From Desulfobacterales bacterium (GTDB lineage: Bacteria > Desulfobacterota > Desulfobacteria > Desulfobacterales > RPRI01), in contig JAUYEO010000178.1 of the NCBI GenBank assembly GCA_030689795.1, positions 1 through 21,546 of the forward strand: a stretch of 21,546 nt of DNA, written 5' to 3'. Position 1 is the first letter of the stretch. The number at the start of each line of letters is the position of its first letter. This document shows positions 1 through 5,784 of the stretch, piece after piece. Under the pieces are notes generated by a model, which worked only from the letters and a program-made list of their open reading frames with translations, ran no database searches and was not told the origin of the DNA. A program made the position numbers and the translations under genes.

Positions 1-1498
1 GCAGTCTTGAAACCGTTTTTCCTGTCAACGGCTTTTTTCTGTGATGCTTTGCGCCGAATATTTCATCTTCCGTTATTATCGCCAATGATTCTTCCGGCCA
101 GACAAATCCTGAAGAGATGCTTCCAAGGCAAACAGATGCGCCGCCTTTAATATTATGAATCCCCGGGAATCCCTCCTTAGTTTCCATTTGTATTCCGTAT
201 GGTAAAAGCAGAGATTTGATTCTTTCGGACTGAGATCTGGTGCTGCAGACAAGCATGACAGCGCAGCGGAAACTTATTTTTTCATTGATCCATTCGGCAA
301 GGGGGGTGAGATGATTTTCTTGTTCAACGTTGTTCCTGAGATTCTGAATCACCTGATCGTTATTTTCGATAAAATTATTACAATTAACAATACAGGCTCT
401 CTTTTCATCTCCACAATACACTTCTATCGCCCTGAAATTCAAATGCTTCTTAATATCGATTGATTCGGTTGCTTCTTCCCATGAAAGATAGGCGCTTTCC
501 GGTTCAACACAGAGCTTTCTGCGGTCGCGGGCGGAAAGATAATTTTTAGATTCCTGCTCCTGTACTTCGAGTGCCGATTTTTTAAGCTCTTCCGGTTCAT
601 CCCTTACAAAAAGGATTTTTTCCGGCAGATAATCGAAAAGAGAACCCGGTTTTGAATAGACCAGGGGAATCAAGCTTTCAATATCCGGAAGCACACCCTC
701 TCTTTTTATTTTATCGATCAATTCGCGCACCATTGTCACCGGCATTTCAAGAGCGGCTGCCTGCTCCCTTATCCGGCCTATAATAGTGTTTAAGTCTTCA
801 TTCTTAAATATCGCTTCTTTCGCAGGGATAATAATCGCCTCTGAGACGGCCTTTAAAGTTCTCTGGCTCGATGCCGAAAAAAATCTTATCGATTCCACAA
901 TATCGCCGGAAAGCTCGATTCTCAAAGGATCGGGATACAAAGGAGTAAAAACATCCAGAATGCCGCCTCTTACGCAATAATCTCCGGGCTCTTCCACTAT
1001 CAAAGATCGTGTATAACCCCCGGAAACCAGTTTTTCGATGAAAAGATCCCTGTCTATCTCCTCCCCCTCCATCACAAGTTCGGCAAAACCGAAAAGCTCC
1101 TGTTTCGGAATAAGTTTCCGGAGCAATGCGCCCGGAGTCGTTATTATTATCGGAGGCGCTTCACTTCCGGCGATTCTATACAGCGTATTTATGCGGGTTG
1201 ATGCGATTTCGTTCTGATAGAAAACGGACTTTAAAGGAGAGCTGTTATACTGTGGGAAAATCATCACAGGCAGTTCACGGCCGTTAGAAAAAAAAGTCAG
1301 ATCCCGTGCGAACCGCTCCGCCTCTTTAACCGAATGGACAATTACCAGCATCGGCTGCCCGTATTTTTCATACAATCTGAATAAAATATATGCTTTTTCG
1401 GAACCCGCCAATCCGACGACGTCGGTTCCTTTTTCTCTTTCTGCAATGAGTTTGAAAAGCGAATTGAAAGAATGATTTTTATCTTGATTTTGACACAT
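1..1498 (-). CDS. mfd: Transcription-repair coupling factor Mfd, N-terminal part (cut by window edge)
   Basis: Reading leftward from the ATG at 1498 gives about 499 codons with no stop, running off the window edge. Mfd proteins are about 1,100-1,200 residues, so only the N-terminal 40-45% is here. The translation has the UvrB-like module: an early segment with GLAGSEKAYILFRLYEKYG, and further in DYCVRGGILDVFTPLYP, which matches the VRGGI(I/L)D(I/V)F signature of Mfd/UvrB domain 1. The RNA-polymerase-interacting domain and the translocase motor would lie outside the window. Mfd removes RNA polymerase stalled at DNA lesions and recruits UvrA. The start is the first Met of the open frame, with AGG about 10 bases upstream. 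The gene diverges from the tRNA-Thr gene, with only about 30 bp between them. Identification is from family motifs and is firm; the exact start is less certain. Confidence 0.9.
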   Translation of the reverse strand, partial: MCQNQDKNHSFNSLFKLIAEREKGTDVVGLAGSEKAYILFRLYEKYGQPMLVIVHSVKEAERFARDLTFFSNGRELPVMIFPQYNSSPLKSVFYQNEIASTRINTLYRIAGSEAPPIIITTPGALLRKLIPKQELFGFAELVMEGEEIDRDLFIEKLVSGGYTRSLIVEEPGDYCVRGGILDVFTPLYPDPLRIELSGDIVESIRFFSASSQRTLKAVSEAIIIPAKEAIFKNEDLNTIIGRIREQAAALEMPVTMVRELIDKIKREGVLPDIESLIPLVYSKPGSLFDYLPEKILFVRDEPEELKKSALEVQEQESKNYLSARDRRKLCVEPESAYLSWEEATESIDIKKHLNFRAIEVYCGDEKRACIVNCNNFIENNDQVIQNLRNNVEQENHLTPLAEWINEKISFRCAVMLVCSTRSQSERIKSLLLPYGIQMETKEGFPGIHNIKGGASVCLGSISSGFVWPEESLAIITEDEIFGAKHHRKKPLTGKTVSRL

Positions 1499-1516
1499 AA
1501 ACAAAGTACCTATTTT
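1490..1516 (+). promoter_or_regulatory. Candidate promoter of tRNA-Thr
   Basis: A perfect TTGACA box (1490-1495) is followed by TATTTT (1511-1516). The spacing is 15 bases, shorter than the ideal 17. The -10 ends 12 bases before the tRNA. The -35 box overlaps the mfd start region, so the two divergent genes share this short intergenic space. The spacing makes this only a candidate. Confidence 0.35.
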
Positions 1517-1528
1517 CCACAAAAAAAA

Positions 1529-1604
1529 GCCGACGTAGCTCACACGGTAGAGCAGCTGATTCGTAATCAGCAGGTAGGCGGTTCGATTCCGCCCGTCGGC
1601 TCCA
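1529..1604 (+). tRNA. tRNA-Thr (anticodon CGT)
   Basis: The 76-base cloverleaf is complete. The acceptor stem GCCGACG pairs with CGTCGGC. The anticodon arm GCTGA-TTCGTAA-TCAGC gives anticodon CGT, which reads ACG (Thr). The T-arm is GGCGG-TTCGATT-CCGCC. The CCA end is encoded in the DNA. A Rho-independent terminator follows directly. tRNA 3' ends are frequent integration sites for mobile elements, and the accessory remnants just downstream fit that pattern. Confidence 0.97.
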
Positions 1605-1612
1605 GTAAAATC

Positions 1613-1648
1613 AAAGGGTTAGGCAATCACAGCTTAACCCTTTTTTAT
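1613..1648 (+). terminator. Rho-independent terminator of tRNA-Thr
   Basis: The perfect 9-bp stem AAAGGGTTA (1613-1621) / TAACCCTTT (1635-1643) runs straight into a T-run (1641-1646), starting 9 bases after the tRNA CCA end. Confidence 0.85.
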
Positions 1649-1660
1649 TTGCCAATCATT

Positions 1661-1682
1661 TTTTACCGCTATTTTACCGCTT
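1661..1682. repeat. Two tandem 11-bp direct repeats next to the tRNA
   Basis: TTTTACCGCTA (1661-1671) is followed at once by TTTTACCGCTT (1672-1682). Short direct repeats just beyond a tRNA 3' end resemble arm-type integrase binding sites at tRNA attachment sites. That reading is inference; no integrase gene is visible in the window. Confidence 0.45.
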
Positions 1683-1864
1683 TAACTTTGTAGCCGATTA
1701 GCTTTCGCCTGACATTCGTGAACTATTTGATCATAATTGTTCAGGATTTGTGGAGGCGGAAGAGGGCCTTGAAAGGACGAAGTTTCTACTTTTGTAATGG
1801 CGGCATTCTGTGTATTTCGGGGAGCTATAGGATGTTGACTGACTTTTTTCCCACCCTTAGCCAT
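1682..1864 (-). CDS. Short DUF2335-like protein (60 aa, probably C-terminally truncated)
   Basis: The middle of the product (FQGPLPPPQILNNYDQIV) matches, from memory, the N-terminal signature of DUF2335 proteins, (F/Y)xGPLPxPexLxxYxxI. Family members normally continue for another 60-100 residues through a basic helix into two membrane segments. Here the frame stops at residue 60, about 80 bases from the tRNA-Thr 3' end, so the membrane part is missing. The ATG lies within the last codons of the upstream 72-aa gene (8-base overlap ATGGCTAA), so the two are probably translationally coupled. The function of DUF2335 is unknown. It could be a functional short variant, but truncation at an old integration junction is more likely. 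Confidence 0.55.
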   Translation of the reverse strand: MAKGGKKVSQHPIAPRNTQNAAITKVETSSFQGPLPPPQILNNYDQIVHECQAKANRLQS

Positions 1865-2075
1865 TTGCTTTGCATTCTTGTTCTTTTTTGTAGACCGAAA
1901 GGACGGCTCTCATATCGTCGCCGATGGCTTTCCAGTCTTCCTGGAAGGCGCGGGCATCGGCTAATTCCCCGGTTGCAGATATATTATAGGTGTTCAACGT
2001 CCCGGCAAAATCAAAGAGACGCGCAACCCCCCCGATAAAACCGGGTCTTGCAAACAAAAAAAATGACCTGCCCAT
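1857..2075 (-). CDS. Small conserved hypothetical protein (72 aa)
   Basis: I do not know a function. The N-terminal part (LFARPGFIGGVARLFDFAGTL) and the later ADARAFQEDWKAIGDDMRAV resemble a small-protein family I recall with the pattern LFARPSFLEGxARxxDxGGTL. The product is soluble, with no signal peptide or membrane segment. The gene overlaps the downstream DUF2335-like ORF by 8 bases. Upstream are a purine-rich GAGGGG and a sigma-70-like promoter ending about 27 bases before the start codon. An out-of-frame ATG at 2080 lies nearer to the GAGGGG, so the start is somewhat uncertain. The gene looks intact, unlike its neighbours. Confidence 0.6.
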   Translation of the reverse strand: MGRSFFLFARPGFIGGVARLFDFAGTLNTYNISATGELADARAFQEDWKAIGDDMRAVLSVYKKEQECKANG

Positions 2076-2101
2076 TTCATTATTTCCCCTCTGTATGCCT
2101 C

Positions 2102-2130
2102 CGTTTAATTGCTTCTGTCCCGCTTGTCAA
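2102..2130 (-). promoter_or_regulatory. Candidate sigma-70 promoter for the 72-aa / DUF2335-like pair
   Basis: On the minus strand a perfect TTGACA (2125-2130) is followed after exactly 17 bases by TAAACG (2102-2107), a weak -10 box. It sits about 27 bases upstream of the 72-aa ORF start. Confidence 0.5.
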
Positions 2131-2134
2131 GGGG

Positions 2135-2305
2135 TTATTTTTTTGTTTCTTCCAAATTAAAACCGACCTTGAGCGCGTTCAGAATGCTATCGGGTCGATT
2201 AATGATGTGGTTGATGCGGAAGATCCATCTGGAAAGGGCAACGAAAAGCAGGATACCGAGGATTCAGAAGTATGGGGCATCCCGGATCTTGTCTCGATCG
2301 CTCAT
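2135..2305 (-). pseudogene. Small membrane protein ORF interrupted by an in-frame TGA
   Basis: From an ATG at 2303-2305, which overlaps the toxin-remnant stop as ATGA, the frame reads 13 codons ending DAPYF. It then meets TGA (2264-2266) and continues open for 42 codons, beginning ILGILLFVALSRWIFRIN, to a TAA at 2135-2137. The hydrophobic segment right after the TGA followed by basic residues looks like a single-pass membrane protein of about 56 residues. TGG (Trp) to TGA is the simplest explanation. I saw no clear SECIS-like hairpin just after the TGA, so selenocysteine is unlikely. The protein family is not recognised, and the call rests on composition and the coupled start. Confidence 0.35.
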
Positions 2306-2535
2306 TCTTTGATCAAGTTCCTTTCCATTTCGTCAATGAATGCGAAGATATTCGGGTTTCCAAAAAAACCTTCGACATGATCGGCGCCTATGTGAAGATG
2401 AAGTGGAGCATAAGGCAGGTCTGTGTGATGGGGTGCATTATCGAATCGTCTGACCGGTTTTTCCTCTGCATTCTGCCAATGGAAACTGTATTTCAGAGAG
2501 CGATATACGCTTTTCAATGCCGGCAAGCATGTCAA
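2302..2535 (-). pseudogene. Toxin remnant, DUF6516/TumE-like, missing its N-terminus
   Basis: From about residue 13 the frame reads SLKYSFHWQNAEEKPVRRFD followed by NAPHH. This matches the C-terminal half of DUF6516 (TumE-type toxin) proteins, with the pattern LKYxYHWQxxxGxLIxRWDNAPHH. Members of about 100-120 residues have another 50-70 residues before this point. Here those bases are absent: the upstream sequence is the antitoxin gene in another frame, and the listed start is a TTG inside it. The parsimonious reading is a deletion that fused the antitoxin 3' end to the toxin 3' half out of frame. The product is probably not made or not active. Family assignment is from memory of the motif. 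Confidence 0.6.
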
Positions 2536-2794
2536 CGGTCGCCGACCATTCTACATAATCCATATCGTCGCCCATCGCCCCCGTTTCATAACGTCTGCAG
2601 AAATCTTCGGAACTCAACCTGTATTTTTCTTCGAATCCGATCTTCTGCTGCAGCAGACGCTGTTTTAATTCATCCATCCGAGAGGCTTCGCGCTTTAATA
2701 ATTTCTCAATGGTCAGATTCACCACCGGATCAACGGCGGCAACATCAACGGCGATATATCTTTCCAGTAATTTCACCTTTTCAAGAACAGTCAT
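2438..2794 (-). CDS. Antitoxin-like protein, partner of the DUF6516-type toxin (3' end altered)
   Basis: The ATG at 2794 has a perfect AAGGAGGT 7 bases upstream, so it is preferred over the longer open frame from 2854. The protein is helical and charged. Its central part (FEEKYRLSSEDFCRRYETG, then GDDMDYVEWSA) matches the small proteins encoded just upstream of DUF6516/TumE toxins, pattern FExKYxMSSEEFxxRFExGxxGDDxDxxEW. The last about 19 residues (from SEIQFPL) are toxin sequence read in the wrong frame, so the native C-terminus has been replaced. The first about 95 residues look intact. The protein may still be made as an orphan antitoxin. Confidence 0.55.
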   Translation of the reverse strand: MTVLEKVKLLERYIAVDVAAVDPVVNLTIEKLLKREASRMDELKQRLLQQKIGFEEKYRLSSEDFCRRYETGAMGDDMDYVEWSATVDMLAGIEKRISLSEIQFPLAECRGKTGQTIR

Positions 2795-2938
2795 GACAAG
2801 ACCTCCTTTATTTAGTCCCACCAGCCCGGTTTGGGCAATTTTCCTTCGCGACACCAGCGTCGTTCATCTTTTTTTATTTTAAATCAGAAACGAGGATTTG
2901 TAAATCTATTAAGTCAGCCTGTTTTTCGGCTTTGTGCC

Positions 2939-2988
2939 TGAATCGCAATAGCAACCGCATTCCCGGCGGCTTGCTGCGGGGAGCTTCA
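2939..2988 (+). repeat. REP-like repeat, copy A
   Basis: It begins TGAATCGCAATAGCAACCGC and contains a GC-rich imperfect palindrome (CCCGGCGGCTTGCTGCGGGG). The reverse complement of copy B (3281-3328) matches it at roughly 90% of positions, and copy C (4627-4679) is a more distant relative in the same orientation. Confidence 0.75.
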
Positions 2989-3114
2989 ATCTTTCCCCCA
3001 TTTCATCTGCTCAACTGATACTTTGATGACCCCTACACTTGCCTTGGGAAAGGATAGAAACGCATAATTTCATGGGCGTCCCGCTGCCCCCCCCCTTGAT
3101 AACTCGAATATTTT

Positions 3115-3152
3115 ACCCCTCACCCTAACCCTCTCCCGCAAGGGGAGAGGGG
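3115..3152. repeat. CCCTCACCC-type palindromic repeat
   Basis: CCCCTCACCCTAACCC leads into a hairpin with stem CCCTCTCCC (3129-3137) and GGGAGAGGG (3143-3151) around a 5-base loop. This motif is a common intergenic repeat across unrelated bacterial genomes. Confidence 0.65.
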
Positions 3153-3280
3153 ATTTTCGAGAGCTTTGCAATTGGCTCACCTGTTATCGGCATAATTATT
3201 TAAAAACTTTAACAGAAATAATATTGTTAATTTGAAAACATGGATGTTGCCAATCAAGTGGAGCTGTCTTATTATGTTTT

Positions 3281-3328
3281 AAAGCTCCCGCAACAAGCCG
3301 CGGGAATGCGCTTGCTATTGCGGTTCAA
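3281..3328 (-). repeat. REP-like repeat, copy B (inverted relative to A)
   Basis: Read on the minus strand it is TTGAACCGCAATAGCAAGCG and onward, near-identical to copy A. It has the internal palindrome CCCGCGGCTTGTTGCGGG. It ends about 60 bp before the HD-GYP start codon. Confidence 0.75.
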
Positions 3329-3390
3329 CAGACAAGAGAAAAAAGAAGAGCGGTTCTTTCCCATTACACAGCCTTTTTTGATTTTATAAG

Positions 3391-4329
3391 ATGAAAGTTA
3401 TGGATACAGTCAGCGAATACGTCAGCGCCAGGATCTCACAGTTGAACTTTTACAGTGATATCCCGCTTTATACCAAAGCCCAAAACGAAATGTATGTTTT
3501 GTATAAACCGCGCGGAATTACACTCGGTGAAATGCGCATTTCCGAAGGGATGCACCCCAAAGAGTTGTACATTAAACAATCGGATAAGATAGCGGGCCTC
3601 CAGGAAGCCCAGAAAGGGTTTAACAAACAGCTTGAGCAGGATGTAATATCCGGAAATCCTGTGAAGATTAAAGAAACCCTGGTCGCTGTCGTACAGGAAA
3701 CTCTGGCTGAACCCCGAAGCGGCAGCCTGGAGGGTATTTCCGACACTGTAGGTATTTTTGTCGGCGGCTACTCCAGAGAATCCGGTGTGATTAGAAATTT
3801 GATCGATCTGTCATCTAAAGACTATTCTTCCACACTGCATTCCATAAACGTCATGGCAATGGCATTAAACTTTGCATTTCATATGCAGTCTCCGCCGGAA
3901 GAAGTGAAGTTGCTGGGGTTATGCGGTTTGCTGCACGATGTAGGGAAAACCAAAATCAAAGGCGACATTCTGACAGCGCCCAGAAAATTGACCGATGATG
4001 AATTTGAAGAAATGCGCAGACATACCATCTATGGATATAACATATTAAATGATTGTAAATTCGATAAAAAGGAAATAGCGGGCTGCGCTCTGGATCATCA
4101 CGAAAAAATTGACGGAAGCGGATACCCCAACAGAAAAACAAGGATATCGAGAATATCTCAGGTAATTGGTATGATCGATTGTTATGAGGCGTTGACAAAC
4201 GATGACCGGCCTTATCGCAGCGCAATGGAGGCATACAAAGCGCTAAGTACAATCATTAGGGAAGACGTGAAGTCGGGTAAATTCGATGAAAAACTGTATA
4301 CTCAATTAATAAAAAGTTTAGGAAATTAA
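3391..4329 (+). CDS. HD-GYP domain protein, probable cyclic-di-GMP phosphodiesterase (312 aa)
   Basis: Residues about 145-312 form an HD-GYP domain. Visible are the first metal-ligand His (H150), the HD pair in GLLHDVGK (H182-D183), H211 in HTIYGYNIL, the HH pair (236-237), the GSGYP motif (242-246), D263 in the GMIDCYEAL segment, and the trailing DDRPYR. All expected metal-binding residues appear present, so hydrolysis of c-di-GMP (to pGpG or GMP) is likely. Residues 1-140 match no sensor domain I know. They show no membrane segment, so the enzyme is cytosolic. A role in motility control is plausible because a flagellar cluster lies downstream, but the gene is on the opposite strand in repeat-flanked DNA. 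Its start has only a weak ribosome-binding site. Confidence 0.88.
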   Translation: MKVMDTVSEYVSARISQLNFYSDIPLYTKAQNEMYVLYKPRGITLGEMRISEGMHPKELYIKQSDKIAGLQEAQKGFNKQLEQDVISGNPVKIKETLVAVVQETLAEPRSGSLEGISDTVGIFVGGYSRESGVIRNLIDLSSKDYSSTLHSINVMAMALNFAFHMQSPPEEVKLLGLCGLLHDVGKTKIKGDILTAPRKLTDDEFEEMRRHTIYGYNILNDCKFDKKEIAGCALDHHEKIDGSGYPNRKTRISRISQVIGMIDCYEALTNDDRPYRSAMEAYKALSTIIREDVKSGKFDEKLYTQLIKSLGN

Positions 4330-4419
4330 AGGGAAATTACAGTCTTTGCGGCCTGGCGTATGGTGAGCACAACAGCTTCCTCTCTGAGGATTTTCCAAGC
4401 ACGAATATTTTCTATCCTG

Positions 4420-4605
4420 CTATTCGGACTGATATTGACTCAGCATCTCTAATTCAGAGCAGCAAGCCCTTACAGCTTCCAGTGATCCGCTCAGATTGAT
4501 AACCTGATCAGGAAAGTCGATACTCAACAAGTTGCATCCGTTTAAAACTGAAATTCCGGCTACAAGGTTTAAATACCGGTTTTTATCCGGAAATGTTGAG
4601 TCCAT
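4420..4605 (-). CDS. Small orphan hypothetical protein (61 aa)
   Basis: The ATG at 4605 is preceded by a strong GGGGGGTGA at good spacing, so it is preferred over the Met 6 codons upstream. The product ends with a predicted helix rich in Glu, Leu and Cys (EAVRACCSELEML). No signal peptide, membrane segment or known motif is seen. The gene converges with the HD-GYP gene, and its start abuts REP-like repeat C. The strong ribosome-binding site is the best argument that it is real. No function is assigned. Confidence 0.4.
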   Translation of the reverse strand: MDSTFPDKNRYLNLVAGISVLNGCNLLSIDFPDQVINLSGSLEAVRACCSELEMLSQYQSE

Positions 4606-5074
4606 GGGTTCACCCCCCTTCATCGGTTGAACCGAAACAGCGAGCGCATTCTCCGCTGTTTGCGGCTGGGAGATTCAAAATTAATCACCCAATTATTGAG
4701 ATCAGTTTTAATTATTTGAATGGCTTCCCAAAATGCCGTTATTGTCAACGGTGGCAATCTTGTCTTTTAAAATTTCTATTTTTATTATTAGAAGATGCCC
4801 GTCTGATAAGATGCACGCACATCCGAGAAGCTTTAATTATATTATCGGTAACACTGCTAAAAATCTTTAGCTTTAAATATATATCAAAGCAAAATTTATA
4901 CCAATCCTATTGACGATTGTAATATTAATTAAAATGATGGATTATCTTCAAAAAGAGTCGGGGATCCTATCAGAATTGAAAGAATCAAAGAATGGGGAGC
5001 TTCAAATGCTTGGAAATCATCCTGCCACGCAGCCTGTTGTGTCAAAATTTTGACCTGCATACAATAAGCATCCA
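4606..5074. other. 469-bp gene-free, AT-rich region
   Basis: Apart from repeat C (4627-4679) and a perfect 14-bp palindrome GTCAAAATTTTGAC (5041-5054), I see nothing that looks coding or structured. It lies between the diverged orphan gene and the 3' end of fliW. No clear terminator for the flagellar operon was found. Confidence 0.5.
4627..4679 (+). repeat. REP-like repeat, copy C (diverged)
   Basis: TTGAACCGAAACAGCGAGCG and onward matches the first 25 bases of copies A and B at about 22 positions. The remainder keeps a small palindrome (CCGC-TGTTT-GCGG) and a GGGAGATTCAA end. Copies B and C flank the HD-GYP gene in opposite orientation. Confidence 0.6.
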
Positions 5075-5509
5075 CTATTTTATCCCGGCAAGGGGAAACT
5101 TATGAGAATAAGGGCTGTTTGAAATCACCATCTGGACCGCCTGTCGTTTTTTTATATTTATCAGGATAGGGCCGATCAGATTGGCCGTCATTTTATCGGG
5201 TTCGCCTTTGGGGATGTTGGCAACTACATACAACTCCAAATCACTGTCAACGGCATCGTTCCAGGACATCGCCTTTGCGGCTTCATCTGCCGCTACATCA
5301 TAGTCCGGCACAAAAAGAAACGGACTGGTTACTACAAAAGCCAGCGATGGATCATCCACGGACTGGTACCAGAAAAACGGAGAATTTTCCTTATGCCGAA
5401 ACAGCACAAACCGCTTTTTTTCCGAAAATCCCAGCATCCCGGAAGACATATGAATTATCTTGTCTTTATTTACGCTGATGGTTCCGAATCGTGTAGTTAT
5501 AATTTTCAC
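5075..5509 (-). CDS. fliW: Flagellar assembly factor FliW
   Basis: The 144-aa product has the FliW pattern: a start like MKIITTRFGTISV, then SSGMLGFSEKKRFVLF, then FFWYQSVDDPSLAFVV and FLFVPDYDV. In Bacillus and Campylobacter FliW binds CsrA and relieves its repression of flagellin translation, and flagellin competes for FliW. The start is GTG (5507-5509), two bases after the csrA stop, with GGTGAA just upstream. The TTT-ATA-ACT reading and the length fit family members. The gene is last in the flgN-flgK-flgL-csrA-fliW run. No flagellin gene is in the window. Confidence 0.92.
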   Translation of the reverse strand: MKIITTRFGTISVNKDKIIHMSSGMLGFSEKKRFVLFRHKENSPFFWYQSVDDPSLAFVVTSPFLFVPDYDVAADEAAKAMSWNDAVDSDLELYVVANIPKGEPDKMTANLIGPILINIKKRQAVQMVISNSPYSHKFPLAGIK

Positions 5510-5511
5510 CT

Positions 5512-5757
5512 TTATTCACCATTCGATTGGGTTTTGTTCAAAATTGAAACAGCCCTGGTAAGATCGGACGCGTCGATTTCCGACGCTTCCAGATTTTGTT
5601 TCCGAATTCTGTCGTATATCTCCAGCCGGTGAATGCTGATAGACCTGGGCGCTTCAATCCCAAGTTTGACAAGCGATCCCTTTACCTCAACCACGGTAAC
5701 AACGACATCATCGCCGATCGTAATCCGTTCACCCGGCTTTCGTGTTATAACCAGCAT
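5512..5757 (-). CDS. csrA: Translational regulator CsrA
   Basis: The true start is the ATG at 5757 (MLVITRKPGERITIGDDVVV), the conserved CsrA N-terminus; the frame is open 7 codons further up but without homology. The core (LGIEAPRSISIHRLEIYDRI) keeps the C-terminal RNA-binding pattern and is followed by a 25-residue extension, giving 81 aa. CsrA dimers bind GGA motifs in mRNA leaders, and in flagellated bacteria with FliW they repress flagellin translation. The gene sits 27 bases after flgL and 2 bases before fliW, so it should be co-transcribed from the sigma-28 promoter upstream of flgN. Confidence 0.94.
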   Translation of the reverse strand: MLVITRKPGERITIGDDVVVTVVEVKGSLVKLGIEAPRSISIHRLEIYDRIRKQNLEASEIDASDLTRAVSILNKTQSNGE

Positions 5758-5784
5758 GGCATTTCCATGACACTCCAAAAATAT

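Larger units (their letters stand above)
2855..3390. other. 536-bp gene-free region with dispersed repeats
   Basis: I see no convincing gene between the antitoxin and the HD-GYP gene. The region holds two inverted copies of a 50-bp REP-like repeat (2939-2988 and 3281-3328), a CCCTCACCC-type palindromic repeat (3115-3152), a run of nine C near 3090, and an AT-rich stretch (3195-3240). No clear promoter for the HD-GYP gene could be picked out. Confidence 0.6.

Noticed and set aside
2264..2266. Selenocysteine codon
   Set aside because: No convincing hairpin follows the TGA, and the residue before a membrane segment fits a lost Trp.
2048..2796. Plus-strand frames of 67-174 aa across the accessory patch
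   Set aside because: They are the complement of the minus-strand antitoxin, toxin and small genes, with no ribosome-binding site or homology.
2813..2872. Short minus-strand frame ending GKLPKPGWWD just before the antitoxin
   Set aside because: It looks protein-like but has a stop about 20 codons upstream and no start, so at most a decayed 3' end; too short to name.
5000..5030. Possible sigma-54 box with GTGGCAGG on the minus strand
   Set aside because: The GC of the -12 element is missing at the right spacing, and the site lies downstream of fliW with no gene to drive.
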